A stretch of 64,000 nucleotides of DNA from Clostridium tepidiprofundi DSM 19306 (GCF_001594005.1 NZ_LTBA01000001.1:1-64000), one strand, 5' to 3'; numbered from the stretch's first letter, positions 9,359 to 18,330 are shown. Numbers and translations: made by a program. Notes: generated by a model not told the origin, from the sequence alone.

Positions 9359-10012
9359 ATGACGGAGATAAAATTTTTATTGAATAACAAGATAGAGATA
9401 TTTTGGAATGGAAAGTACTACAAAAGCAGCATACAAGATATAACTGATGAATACATAGGAATAAGTATACCAACATATGAAGGTGCTTTGGTACCTTTTT
9501 CACGTGGTGATAAGCTTGATGTTATATATTATGGAGACAAAAATATTTATAAATTTTATTCAGTAGTAGCAGGAAGGAAAATAAATAGAATTCCAATAAT
9601 TTTATTGTCAATACCTAATGAATATAGAAAAGTTCAGAGAAGGAGATATGTTAGAGTTCCATACGTAAAATATATTAATTTCAGCAAAGTTTCTGAAAAA
9701 ATTAGCAACATGTCCATATTGAAAGGATATTTAGAAAATGAACAAAATGTAAAAAAAGGAATAGTTGTAGATATAAGTGGTGGTGGAATTAGGATAAAAA
9801 TATCCGAAGAAATATCTTTGGGTGATAATTTGGTAGTTATGTTGCCATTGGATGATGAGAATATAATTTTAAAATGTAAAACAGTGAGAGTTGATTTTGA
9901 TGGTGATAAATATGATTGTGGATTAACTTTTGTTGATATGGATGATGCTATAAGGGAAAAAATTATAAAATTTATTTTTAAGCTTATGAGGGAGCATATG
10001 AGAAAGATTTAA
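9359..10012 (+). CDS. PilZ-domain c-di-GMP effector (YcgR/YpfA-like)
   Basis: The 217-residue protein has the two-part YcgR layout: an N-terminal YcgR-like domain (about 1-95) and a C-terminal PilZ domain. The c-di-GMP ligands are present: an arginine cluster QRRRYVRVPY fitting RxxxR and DISGGGI fitting D/NxSxxG. In flagellated bacteria such proteins act on the stator or rotor as a motility brake when c-di-GMP is high. The location between flhG and fliA supports a flagellar role. Confidence 0.9.
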   Translation: MTEIKFLLNNKIEIFWNGKYYKSSIQDITDEYIGISIPTYEGALVPFSRGDKLDVIYYGDKNIYKFYSVVAGRKINRIPIILLSIPNEYRKVQRRRYVRVPYVKYINFSKVSEKISNMSILKGYLENEQNVKKGIVVDISGGGIRIKISEEISLGDNLVVMLPLDDENIILKCKTVRVDFDGDKYDCGLTFVDMDDAIREKIIKFIFKLMREHMRKI

Positions 10013-10030
10013 AAAGGGAGGATAGCACCT

Positions 10031-10765
10031 ATGGAGGAGATTGTAAGTGTTAATTCTAAAGAGAATATTGTAAAAGAATACATACCTTTAGTAAAATATA
10101 TTGCATCTAGAGTTATTGTAGGGAAAACTAAATATATTGAGTATGAAGATTTGGTTAGTTATGGATTAGTTGGTCTTATGGATGCAATAAACAAATTCGA
10201 TATAACGAAAGGAATGAAATTTTCTACATACGCTTCAATAAGAATAAAGGGTGCTATGATAGATCAATTAAGAAAAAACAGTCCAATTTCAAAGGGAGCT
10301 ATGGATAAATTAAACAGGTATAACGATGCTGTTGAAAGATTAGAAAAAAGGCTCAATAGGGAGCCATCATTGAAAGAAATAGCTACAGAGATGAAAGAAA
10401 GTATTGATAATGTTTCTAAAATTGAAAATTATATTAATTATATTTCGATTGTTTCATTAGAAGATTTACTTATGTCAAAAGATGATGATAGGTCACTCAT
10501 GAATATCATCGAAGATAAAAATAGTCCAAGCCCTGAAAAGATAATAGAATATAATGAAAAGATAGAATATCTTTCTAAGGGGATTGAATTGTTAAATGAA
10601 AAGGATAGATTGGTTCTGTCATTGTACTATTATGAAGGTTTAACATTGAAAGAAATCGGTAATATTTTAAATGTATCTGAATCTAGAGTGTGCCAGTTAC
10701 ATAGTAGAGCAATAGTGCATTTAAGAAAAATGCTTAAAAAATTAAAGTACAACATTTTAGATTAG
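10031..10765 (+). CDS. fliA: Flagellar sigma factor FliA (sigma-28/SigD)
   Basis: This 244-residue sigma-70-family protein has region 2 (DLVSYGLVGLMDAINKFD, FSTYASIRIKGAMIDQLRK), region 3 (LNREPSLKEIATEM) and region 4 (LSLYYYEGLTLKEIGNILN, SESRVCQLHSRAI), the FliA/SigD arrangement. It directs late flagellar and chemotaxis genes. The ATG is preceded by AAAGGGAGG with a slightly long spacing. No FliA promoter was recognised inside the window. Confidence 0.95.
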   Translation: MEEIVSVNSKENIVKEYIPLVKYIASRVIVGKTKYIEYEDLVSYGLVGLMDAINKFDITKGMKFSTYASIRIKGAMIDQLRKNSPISKGAMDKLNRYNDAVERLEKRLNREPSLKEIATEMKESIDNVSKIENYINYISIVSLEDLLMSKDDDRSLMNIIEDKNSPSPEKIIEYNEKIEYLSKGIELLNEKDRLVLSLYYYEGLTLKEIGNILNVSESRVCQLHSRAIVHLRKMLKKLKYNILD

Positions 10766-10782
10766 AATGTTTTGGAGATGAT

Positions 10783-11211
10783 ATGTTGGCTATTTTACTC
10801 ATTATAATAGGATTGCTTTTAATAATTGTTAATGCTGTTTTGCTTAAAAAAGATAGCACTTCATTTAGCAATGTTTTGTACTCAACAGATGAGAAACTTT
10901 CAGACATAGATATAAAAATAGGAAAGCTTAGAAATGAATTTGCAGAAACTGTACTGGAATTACAGAAGGAAATTAATGAATTAAAGTCAAATAATGAAGG
11001 AATAAAAGTAGAAAATGTAGAATTTAATAATGATGTTAATTATAGTGTTTCGCATGATAAAAAATCATATAGTACAAACAGTGTAAATAATGTTAATATT
11101 GATAAAATAAATATTCTTATTAAGAAAGGATTGTCAGATGATGAAATTGCTCAGAAATTGAATATAGGCAAGGGGGAGGTTTTATTAATAAAGGAACTAT
11201 ATTTAAGATAA
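10783..11211 (+). CDS. DUF6115-type membrane-anchored coiled-coil protein
   Basis: The 142 residues start with one membrane helix (AILLIIIGLLLIIVNAVLL), then a charged coiled-coil stretch and a low-complexity Asn/Ser region. They end in a helix-turn-helix-like segment, INILIKKGLSDDEIAQKLNI, followed by GKGEVLLI. This architecture, between fliA and the flgF/flgG pair, recurs in clostridial flagellar operons, where the protein is annotated as DUF6115; its function is not established. A strong AGGGGGAGG inside its 3' end probably serves the next small gene. Confidence 0.75.
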   Translation: MLAILLIIIGLLLIIVNAVLLKKDSTSFSNVLYSTDEKLSDIDIKIGKLRNEFAETVLELQKEINELKSNNEGIKVENVEFNNDVNYSVSHDKKSYSTNSVNNVNIDKINILIKKGLSDDEIAQKLNIGKGEVLLIKELYLR

Positions 11212-11417
11212 AGAATTTTGTTGCTTTTTTACTTGATAGAAAGCTTTTGATAGGTGTAGGAATTGGAATGATAATTTCTACTGTAATAATGGCAGGTGTT
11301 AAAATAAATTATCAAATGAGTGATGAAGAAGTCATATTGAGGGCTAGGAAATTAAATATGTGTTTTCCTAGTGAAATGAAAGCAATTTATTGGGAGGATG
11401 ATAAATCAAATGATTAG
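11184..11417 (+). CDS. Small membrane-anchored protein, probable ATT start
   Basis: An open frame of 77 codons lies between the DUF6115 gene and flgF, overlapping both. It has a membrane helix (LLIGVGIGMIISTVIMAG) and then a conserved-looking tail with MSDEEVILRARKLNMCFPSE. Small proteins of this pattern occur at this place in other clostridial flagellar operons and are sometimes labelled MltG-like; that recollection is not verified here. No ATG, GTG or TTG precedes the membrane segment; the best-placed codon after AGGGGGAGG (11171-11179) is ATT at 11184. A TTG at 11241 is the alternative start but would cut into the helix. Confidence 0.6.
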   Translation: MNKGTIFKIKNFVAFLLDRKLLIGVGIGMIISTVIMAGVKINYQMSDEEVILRARKLNMCFPSEMKAIYWEDDKSND

Positions 11418-12192
11418 AGGGATTTATACAGCAATTTCAGGACTTATTACTGGAGAAGCAAAGCAAAGTGTAATAAATAACAATATTGCTAATGCAAATA
11501 CAAATGGATTCAAAAGTGAAACTTTGGTAACTAAAAAATTTAGTGATGTTTTAATAAAGAATTATGATAAGGTTATTGGGGATAAAAACGTAAAAAACGA
11601 TATTGGTTCATTGTGTTTAGGAAATGAAATAGATGAGGTTGTAACGAATTACACTAGAGGAATTATTCAAGATACAGATAGCGATACAGATTTTGCAATT
11701 GATGGTAAAGGTTTTTTTTCATTGATCAGATATGATGGAATAAATAAAAAAGAACTTTATACTAGAGATGGTCATTTTCATATCAATACTCAAGGTTTTT
11801 TGGTTGATGATTGTGGAGATAAAGTTATAGGATATGATGCCAAGAATGGTAATGAAGTGCCTATTTTTGTTGGAAGCAATCATGTTAAACTAAATCAAGC
11901 TGGAGATATCTTCATAGGTGATGAATTAAAATATAAATTTAGGATTGTTGATTTTAAGGATACAAAACGTGTGAAAAAAGAGGGAGATAATTATTATACT
12001 TGTGATAGTGTTGCACATATTAAAGATGCGAATATTTTGCAGAAACATTTGGAGAGATCAAATGTTAATGTTACAAATGAAATGGTAAATATGATGGCTG
12101 TTATGAGAGGATTTGAAAGTAATCAGACTGTTTTAAAAACTTTAGATGAAACATTATCAAAGTCAGTTAATGAAATTGGAAGAGTTAGATAG
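11410..12192 (+). CDS. flgF: Flagellar basal-body rod protein, FlgF/FlhO-like
   Basis: The 260-residue protein begins MIRGIYTAISGL with the rod-protein N-terminal motif INNNIANANTNGFK. It contains DFAIDGKGFFSL and YTRDGHFHINTQGFLV, and ends with the heptad-rich C-terminal helix LERSNVNVTNEMVNMM. These are the hallmarks of the FlgE/F/G family. Of two tandem paralogues it is the proximal one, corresponding to B. subtilis flhO. I prefer ATG 11410 to 11398 because the GGGAGG binding site abuts 11398 and family members begin with MIRG; the 12-nt spacing is long. FlgF versus FlgG naming is tentative. Confidence 0.88.
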   Translation: MIRGIYTAISGLITGEAKQSVINNNIANANTNGFKSETLVTKKFSDVLIKNYDKVIGDKNVKNDIGSLCLGNEIDEVVTNYTRGIIQDTDSDTDFAIDGKGFFSLIRYDGINKKELYTRDGHFHINTQGFLVDDCGDKVIGYDAKNGNEVPIFVGSNHVKLNQAGDIFIGDELKYKFRIVDFKDTKRVKKEGDNYYTCDSVAHIKDANILQKHLERSNVNVTNEMVNMMAVMRGFESNQTVLKTLDETLSKSVNEIGRVR

Positions 12193-12222
12193 TGTATTTT
12201 ATATATAAAGGGGAAATTAGTT

Positions 12223-13020
12223 ATGCTACGATTAATGTTAAATAGTAAGAGTTCATTATTGGCACATCAACAGAAAATGGACAATATATCAAACAATATA
12301 TCAAACATAGATACAACAGCATATAAGAAAACAGATGTTAATTTTGAAGATTTGGTATATGATACATTGAAGAGAAAAGGTTACCCAGTATCACGTGATG
12401 GTAAAACTGGATATGGTTTGCAAAATGGAACAGGAATTAAAATTGGTAGACCTATAAAAAACAATAGACAGGGCAGTTTGATGAAAACAGAAATAAAGAC
12501 TGATTTAGCTATAGATGGTAGGGGTTATTTTGAAATAATCATGAATGATGGGAGTAAGGCTTATACTCGTGATGGTAGTTTTAGAGTTGATTTACATGGA
12601 CATTTAGTTGATGCAAGTGGAAATTATGTTAATGTAATAGATGAAAAAGGTAAGACTGTTTATGTCAATAATATTGATTCTAGGCTTACTAATGAAGATA
12701 TTTTTGTAAATGAAGATGGAGAAGTATTTGCTAAAGGTGAAAATTCAGATAAGAAGATAGGTAGCATTGTTATAAAAGATTTTATTGGTAATGATGCGTT
12801 GATTCCTATCAGTGGAAATTTAAACATTCCTAAAGAAGGTGCTCAATCAATAAATGCTTCTGGAAGTAAAATTTATCAAGGATTCTTGGAACAGTCAAAT
12901 GTTGATATTGAAGAAGAAATGGTAGATATGATTGTTACACAGAGGGCATTTCAGTTAAGTTCATCTTCATTGAAAACTGCTGATGAGATGTGGAGTTTGA
13001 TTAATAATTTAAAAAAATAG
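12223..13020 (+). CDS. flgG: Flagellar basal-body rod protein FlgG (FlhP-like)
   Basis: Second of the tandem rod proteins, 265 residues, with N-terminal KMDNISNNISNIDTTAYKK, central LAIDGRGYFEI and AYTRDGSFRVD, and C-terminal LEQSNVDIEEEMVDMIVTQR, RAFQLSSSSLKTADEMWS. It forms part of the distal rod, exported by the gate encoded upstream. It corresponds to B. subtilis flhP. AAGGGGA precedes the ATG. The gene ends inside the stem of a terminator, so it closes the flagellar operon. Confidence 0.93.
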   Translation: MLRLMLNSKSSLLAHQQKMDNISNNISNIDTTAYKKTDVNFEDLVYDTLKRKGYPVSRDGKTGYGLQNGTGIKIGRPIKNNRQGSLMKTEIKTDLAIDGRGYFEIIMNDGSKAYTRDGSFRVDLHGHLVDASGNYVNVIDEKGKTVYVNNIDSRLTNEDIFVNEDGEVFAKGENSDKKIGSIVIKDFIGNDALIPISGNLNIPKEGAQSINASGSKIYQGFLEQSNVDIEEEMVDMIVTQRAFQLSSSSLKTADEMWSLINNLKK

Positions 13021-13050
13021 AAGCGTTACTGTTGACGCTTCTATTTTTTT
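13018..13050 (+). terminator. Bidirectional rho-independent terminator, flgG / ppaC
   Basis: A 9-bp perfect stem (TAGAAGCGT with ACGCTTCTA) and an 8-nt loop are followed by seven T on the plus strand. The preceding A-run gives T's on the minus strand, so it serves both converging genes. The stem begins in the flgG stop codon. Confidence 0.92.
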
Positions 13051-13057
13051 ATAAATA

Positions 13058-14710
13058 CTAAGATTTCATAGAATTTATTGCATCTGTTATAGGAGGAATA
13101 ACCTGTTTTTTTCTAGATACTATACCAGGTACATAAGCACAATTGTTTTTTAAGCTTACATTGAATGCTTTATCAATTATGTCTTTGTGAGGACCAACTG
13201 CAATAAATTCAGAACCAGCATTTAGTATATCGGTTATCATAAGCAATAATATGTCGAATCCATTATTTGAAGATATATTTTCCATAAGTTCTATAAAAGA
13301 GTTCTTTTTATCTTCAAATCCTTCTATATATAGCGTGCTTACTTGAGATACACCTATTTTGAGTCCATTTAAAGTAAATGCTTTAAAATCGCCATAAAAT
13401 ATTTCTTCTGAAGTCTTGCCTTCTAGTGAAGTACCTGCTTTAAACATTTCTTTTGCAAATTTATTTACATCTAAATCGGCTATTTGTGCCAATCTCTTTA
13501 ACATAAATTCATCTACTGATGTTGATGTAGGTGATTTTAATAAAAGAGTATCAGATATTATAGCAGAACATAATAAACCTGCAGTTTTTACAGAAGGTCT
13601 TATACCGTTTTCAAAGAATATAGATGCGACTATAGTGGCAGTACTACCTACTGGTTCATTTCTAAAATGTATTGGCAATCCTGTTTCTACATCAGCTATT
13701 CTGTGATGATCTATTATTTCAAGTATTTCTGCATCTTCTAATCCATTAACGGATTGTGTTTTTTCATTGTGGTCGAGTAGAATAATCTTTTTTCTATTTT
13801 TAGATATAAGATGATAACGAGATATTGCACCTATTACCTTGTCGTTTTCATCTAGTACAGGATAACTTCTGTATCTTGTTTCTAGCATTATGTCTTTTAT
13901 TTCTTCAACAAAATCATCTGTATGAAAATATACAATATTTTTTCTAGTCATAACGTACTTAATAGGTATGCTTTGAGTTATCAGTCTAGATGCTGTAAAT
14001 GTATCAAATGGTGTTGTTATTATTGAACATCCAAATTCTTTTGCTTTATCTATAATATCAGTGTTTACTTGATGTCCTCCTGTAATAATGAGTAGAGCAG
14101 CTTTTCTTTCTATTAATATAAGTTGAGTATCTTCTCTATTTCCGCATATTACTATATCGCCATCATCCACCATGCTTTCTATGTTTTCAGGTTTCATAGC
14201 AGCTGTAAGTATTTTCCCAGTGAAAATCTGATTTTCTTTATGAACATATATGGATTTTGCTGAAAGAGTATCTATAATGTTTTCTAATTTAGTTTTGCTT
14301 TTGGAAAGAATTGTATTATCCCATATATCCATATAACTAGAAGTTAAATTTGATACAGATACTACACCTATTAATCTTTCAGCTTTATCTACTACAGGAA
14401 GAGTTATAATATTGTGTTTTTTCATTATTGACCATGCAATTTTTAATGAAATATCTGGTGAAACAGGTGCTACTTTATCGATATTTAAGTCTGAAACCTG
14501 AGTTTTGACGGTTTCTATGAGTTTAGGTTCATCTACATTGAAATAGTCAAGTACAAATTTTGTTTCCCTATTTATATTACCTAGTCTAATTGGTAGTGCA
14601 GGTATATTTCCAGTTTTATTTTTAAATTCAGCATATGCAATTGCAGAGCAAATTGAATCAGTATCGGGATTTTTATGTCCTGTTATGTAAATAATGTTAT
14701 TCATACGCAT
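13058..14710 (-). CDS. ppaC: Manganese-dependent inorganic pyrophosphatase (family II, CBS/DRTGG type)
   Basis: It hydrolyses pyrophosphate in the cytoplasm, driving biosynthesis. The 550 residues are the length of the regulated family II enzymes: DHH-family N-terminal motif GHKNPDTDS at residues 11-19, two CBS regions around 70-125 and 245-315 flanking a DRTGG-like domain, then the DHH motif IIDHHRIAD and a C-terminal DHHA2 domain. CBS-PPases are regulated by adenine nucleotides. The start is ATG at 14710, with AAAGAGAG upstream; a second in-frame ATG lies two codons on. Confidence 0.95.
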   Translation of the reverse strand: MRMNNIIYITGHKNPDTDSICSAIAYAEFKNKTGNIPALPIRLGNINRETKFVLDYFNVDEPKLIETVKTQVSDLNIDKVAPVSPDISLKIAWSIMKKHNIITLPVVDKAERLIGVVSVSNLTSSYMDIWDNTILSKSKTKLENIIDTLSAKSIYVHKENQIFTGKILTAAMKPENIESMVDDGDIVICGNREDTQLILIERKAALLIITGGHQVNTDIIDKAKEFGCSIITTPFDTFTASRLITQSIPIKYVMTRKNIVYFHTDDFVEEIKDIMLETRYRSYPVLDENDKVIGAISRYHLISKNRKKIILLDHNEKTQSVNGLEDAEILEIIDHHRIADVETGLPIHFRNEPVGSTATIVASIFFENGIRPSVKTAGLLCSAIISDTLLLKSPTSTSVDEFMLKRLAQIADLDVNKFAKEMFKAGTSLEGKTSEEIFYGDFKAFTLNGLKIGVSQVSTLYIEGFEDKKNSFIELMENISSNNGFDILLLMITDILNAGSEFIAVGPHKDIIDKAFNVSLKNNCAYVPGIVSRKKQVIPPITDAINSMKS

Positions 14711-14884
14711 TCAACTCTCTTTCTTTAAAAGTATATAAACATATTTTATATTTAAGTATGCATTATGTAAAGATAAATATTTTTTCTTTCTTCATAACTA
14801 ATATGTAGTAGGCATATAATTTTATAGATATTGTAAGTGAAGTATTAATATGACTAAGTATGTATATAAGAGGAGGGATTACGA

Positions 14885-17449
14885 ATGACGAAAAATAATT
14901 ATGCAGTTGAAATATCAACTAGATTGGAGGGGTTAAATGACAAAGAAGCAGAGAAATTACTTGAAAAGTTTGGATTAAATGAAATTGAAAGCAAAAAGCA
15001 GATATCGGCATTTAAACTATTTTTATCTCAATTTAATGATTTTATCATTTGGGTTCTTATTGGAGCTACGCTATTATCAGGTTTTATGGGTGAAAAAGCT
15101 GATGCTATTACAATTTTGATAATAGTTGTTATGAATGCTATTTTAGGATTTATTCAGGAATATAAAACAGAAAAATCATTAGAAGCATTAAAAGAGTTAG
15201 CAGCTCCAACTGCAAAAGTAATAAGAAATGGAAAAATTAAAATTATGAAAGCAGAATATTTAGTGCCAGGTGATGTGGTTATATTTGAGATAGGTGATAG
15301 AATACCAGCAGATTGCATTATAATTGAGGAGTCAAATTTGCTTATAGATGAATCTTTGCTTACTGGTGAATCGGTAGGAGTATCAAAAAGCAGTAATAGC
15401 AATAACAATCTTATTTACATGGGTACAACTGTTTTGAGAGGAAAAGCTAAGGCGAAGGTTATTGATACAGGTATGAACACTGAAATGGGTAAAATAGCAA
15501 ATATGTTAAATAATATAGAAGTTGAAAAATCACCTTTAAAGCAAAGGTTAGCATCTTTAGGAAAAATATTAGTCGTAGCATGTATTGCGATATGTGTAGT
15601 TGTGACATTGTTAGGTATTATAAGAGGACAGGATAAATATCAAATGTTCTTAGTTGGAGTAAGTCTTGCAGTAGCGGCAATACCTGAAGGGCTACCAGCA
15701 ATAGTTACTGTATCATTGGCACTTGGAGTTTCTGGGATGTTAAAGAGAAATGCACTTATAAGGAAATTACCAGCAGTTGAAACTTTAGGTTGTACATCTG
15801 TAATTTGTTCAGATAAAACAGGCACACTTACAGAGAATAATATGAAAGTTAGAAAAGTATTATACAATAATGAAATATATACAGATTTTTCTACTTTTAA
15901 TAATGCTAATAAATTGCTTAAAGCTTTTACATACTGCAATGACATAAACTTTGATTTTAAGTATAATAAAATTGAAAAGTGTTTGTTTGGAGATCCTACA
16001 GAGACTGCATTGGTAAAGGCATTTTTTTATGAAAAGAATAGATTAATAAATTTTTTAAAAGATATAAAAAGAGTTTATGATATTCCATTTGATTCTACTA
16101 GAAAAATGATGTCAGTAATAGTTAGAGAAAATGGTAAAAAAATTTGTTATGTTAAGGGAGCACCAGAAAGGATTATAGAAAGGTGCAAATATATTTTGAT
16201 TAATGATAAAATAGTTCCTTTTGAAGGTAGGTATAGGTTAAATGTACTAAAACAGGTGGATAAGATGTCATCAGAAGCATTGAGATGTATTGCAGCTGCT
16301 TATAAAATCGATAATTTGGTGAATAATTCTTCTATAGAAAGAGACTTGATATTTATAGGAGTTGCAGGTATGATTGATCCCCCAAGGAAAGAGGCATTTA
16401 ATGCAGTACAAAAATGTGCCACAGCTGGAATCAAAGTAATAATGATAACAGGTGATCACAGGAATACTGCATTTGCTGTAGGTAAGGAATTAAATATTTG
16501 TTCTTCTTCAAATGAAGTTATGACAGGTAGTGAATTAGATAATTTGAATGATAAGGAACTTAGAAAGATAGTAGATAGAATAAGGGTTTTTGCTAGGGTT
16601 AGTCCAAAACATAAGCTTAGAATAGTAAAGGCTTTAAAGAAAAAAGGATATGTTGTTTCTATGACTGGAGATGGAGTTAATGATGCACCAGCAGTGAAAG
16701 AAGCTGATATTGGTATTTCTATGGGTATATCTGGTACTGATGTAACAAAAGAGGCTTCTTCAATGATTTTATTAGATGATAATTTTGCAACAATAGTTTC
16801 AGCTGTAGAAGAAGGAAGAGTAATATATGATAATATTAGAAAATTTATACGTTATTTGCTTTCATGCAATTTAGGAGAAGTACTTACAATGTTTTTGTCT
16901 TCGTTATTTTATTTAGAAACACCTCTTTTACCCATTCAAATATTGTTTGTGAATTTAGCTACAGATGGACTCCCTGCATTGGCGTTAGGAATCGATCCTC
17001 CAGAGGATGATGTTATGGTAAGAAAACCTAGAGAAAAAGACGAAAGCATATTTGCAAATAGACTGAGTGAAAAGATTGTTATAAGAGGTACGCTTATTGG
17101 AATATGTACTATATTCACTTTTTTGGTTGGTAAATATTATGGTATGAGTATTGAAACTTGTAGAACTTTAGCACTAGGAACTTTAATTATGTCACAATTA
17201 TTGCATGTATTTGAGTGTCGCTCTGAGAAATGTTCTATTTTTCAAATAAAATTATTTACTAATATGTATTTAGTAGGTGCTGTTTTAGTATCAATAATTA
17301 TGCTTCTTCTTATAATATATGTACCATTTTTGAGAATGGTGTTTCATACTGTACCATTGAATATAGGACATTGGCTTATTATTGTTTTCTTTTCAAGTGT
17401 TGTTGCTTTTGCAAATGGTTTATATATTTTTTTAACTCATAAGAATTAG
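14885..17449 (+). CDS. Calcium-transporting P-type ATPase (SERCA-like)
   Basis: An 854-residue P2A-type ATPase that exports Ca2+. Motifs in order: actuator TGES (about residue 159), the M4 Ca site PEGLPAIV, phosphorylation DKTGTLTENN (about 309), nucleotide-binding KGAPER, TGDHRNTA and hinge TGDGVNDAP (about 593). The M6 site NLATDGLPALALGIDPPE closely follows the SERCA pattern. Ten membrane helices fit. GAGGAGGG precedes ATG 14885. The gene stands alone between ppaC (divergent) and a convergent orphan. Substrate is inferred from the M4/M6 motifs. Confidence 0.93.
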   Translation: MTKNNYAVEISTRLEGLNDKEAEKLLEKFGLNEIESKKQISAFKLFLSQFNDFIIWVLIGATLLSGFMGEKADAITILIIVVMNAILGFIQEYKTEKSLEALKELAAPTAKVIRNGKIKIMKAEYLVPGDVVIFEIGDRIPADCIIIEESNLLIDESLLTGESVGVSKSSNSNNNLIYMGTTVLRGKAKAKVIDTGMNTEMGKIANMLNNIEVEKSPLKQRLASLGKILVVACIAICVVVTLLGIIRGQDKYQMFLVGVSLAVAAIPEGLPAIVTVSLALGVSGMLKRNALIRKLPAVETLGCTSVICSDKTGTLTENNMKVRKVLYNNEIYTDFSTFNNANKLLKAFTYCNDINFDFKYNKIEKCLFGDPTETALVKAFFYEKNRLINFLKDIKRVYDIPFDSTRKMMSVIVRENGKKICYVKGAPERIIERCKYILINDKIVPFEGRYRLNVLKQVDKMSSEALRCIAAAYKIDNLVNNSSIERDLIFIGVAGMIDPPRKEAFNAVQKCATAGIKVIMITGDHRNTAFAVGKELNICSSSNEVMTGSELDNLNDKELRKIVDRIRVFARVSPKHKLRIVKALKKKGYVVSMTGDGVNDAPAVKEADIGISMGISGTDVTKEASSMILLDDNFATIVSAVEEGRVIYDNIRKFIRYLLSCNLGEVLTMFLSSLFYLETPLLPIQILFVNLATDGLPALALGIDPPEDDVMVRKPREKDESIFANRLSEKIVIRGTLIGICTIFTFLVGKYYGMSIETCRTLALGTLIMSQLLHVFECRSEKCSIFQIKLFTNMYLVGAVLVSIIMLLLIIYVPFLRMVFHTVPLNIGHWLIIVFFSSVVAFANGLYIFLTHKN

Positions 17450-17469
17450 ATATAGTATATAGATATAGC

Positions 17470-17580
17470 ATAAGTATGAATATAAGTATGAATATAAGTA
17501 TGAATATAAGTATGAATATAAGTATGAATATAAGTATGAATATAAGTATGAATATAAGTATGAATATAAGTATGAATATA
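17470..17580 (+). repeat. 12-bp tandem repeat, nine perfect copies
   Basis: Unit ATAAGTATGAAT is repeated nine times without a mismatch (17470-17577) plus three bases. It starts 20 bp after the ATPase stop and ends at the terminator stem. Twelve is a multiple of three, so it also creates a meaningless open frame on the minus strand. Copy number is probably variable between strains. Confidence 0.97.
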
Positions 17581-17615
17581 GATAAAAGACTGCCCACATA
17601 GGACAGTCTTTTATC
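17581..17615 (+). terminator. Convergent terminator hairpin, Ca-ATPase / orphan gene
   Basis: A 12-bp perfect stem, GATAAAAGACTG with CAGTCTTTTATC, encloses an 11-nt loop. The A/T-rich base of the stem supplies the T-rich stretch in either direction, although no long T run follows. It overlaps the stop codon of the minus-strand gene. Confidence 0.7.
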
Positions 17616-18027
17616 TATATCTTCTATTGTTGTTCATTTTTATTCTTTGAATTTTTGGACCACCTTCAATAGGAATTAAATCTTTTTTAGTGGTTAAATT
17701 CATAACGTTAATTATTTCAACTGATTCTCTGTTTTCTTTTCCTTTTTTACCTTTTAATCCTTGAATAATAACGTTATGTCCTTGAGAGACATTAATAAAG
17801 TCTATTTTCTTAAAGAATTTCTTTTTGAAATAAGTGCATTTAACAACACTTTTACTGTTCTGAGGTTTAACCAAAATGGAAACTTTCAATTTGTGAAAAA
17901 TCCAAAGAAATGTTTTCTCTTCTATTTTAACTGAAAGAACTTTTCCTTGAACTTGTGTCAATCTATCTCCATATTTTTTTAAGTAAGATTGTGCATATTG
18001 TTCTTTAAATTTATCTTTGAATCCCAT
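17611..18027 (-). CDS. Hypothetical basic protein, 138 residues
   Basis: I do not recognise a family. The protein is strongly basic (Lys/Arg-rich), has no membrane segment or signal peptide, and starts MGFKDKFKEQYAQSYLKKYG. The middle (about 25-110) alternates hydrophobic and charged residues in a way that suggests a small beta-rich fold, and the end is NNNRRYR. An AAAGGAG binding site precedes the ATG. It is a single gene, convergent with the Ca-ATPase, and the 0.5 kb upstream of it is gene-free. Confidence 0.7.
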   Translation of the reverse strand: MGFKDKFKEQYAQSYLKKYGDRLTQVQGKVLSVKIEEKTFLWIFHKLKVSILVKPQNSKSVVKCTYFKKKFFKKIDFINVSQGHNVIIQGLKGKKGKENRESVEIINVMNLTTKKDLIPIEGGPKIQRIKMNNNRRYR

Positions 18028-18260
18028 AAACTTAACTCCTTTACTATATAGTATCTTATTATCTTATTGAAATGTAACAACTTAAAATATGATGACAAGA
18101 ACAATTCTAACATAAATATGAGAGAATAAAAACAATAAATATTAAAATCATACCAAATCCATTATATATTAACTGAAGTTTTAACTCAATACCCAGAATT
18201 TTAATTTCATCAAATTTTCAATTAATTCGTTTAATGTGGTTACAAAATTAATGAAATATG

Positions 18261-18278
18261 ATATCATAATTATGATAT
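18261..18278. promoter_or_regulatory. 18-bp perfect palindrome, candidate operator
   Basis: ATATCATAATTATGATAT is a perfect palindrome in the gene-free stretch between the orphan gene and hypC. Its size and symmetry suit a dimeric regulator. The regulator is unknown, and an AT-rich background makes chance palindromes more common than usual. Confidence 0.35.
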
Positions 18279-18330
18279 GTAATATCAATATTTATTATTT
18301 AATGTTGTATTAGGTATTTTCAAAAAAATA

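Noticed and set aside
14711-14884. Possible metal riboswitch before the Ca-ATPase
   Set aside because: No yybP-ykoY or other riboswitch consensus could be found; the stretch is AT-rich with a lone TATAAT at 14815.
17470-17580. Possible CRISPR array
   Set aside because: The units are contiguous 12-mers without spacers, and no cas genes are nearby.
17379-17597. 72-codon minus-strand frame rich in the FILI repeat
   Set aside because: It is the translation of the 12-bp tandem repeat plus the end of the ATPase on the other strand.
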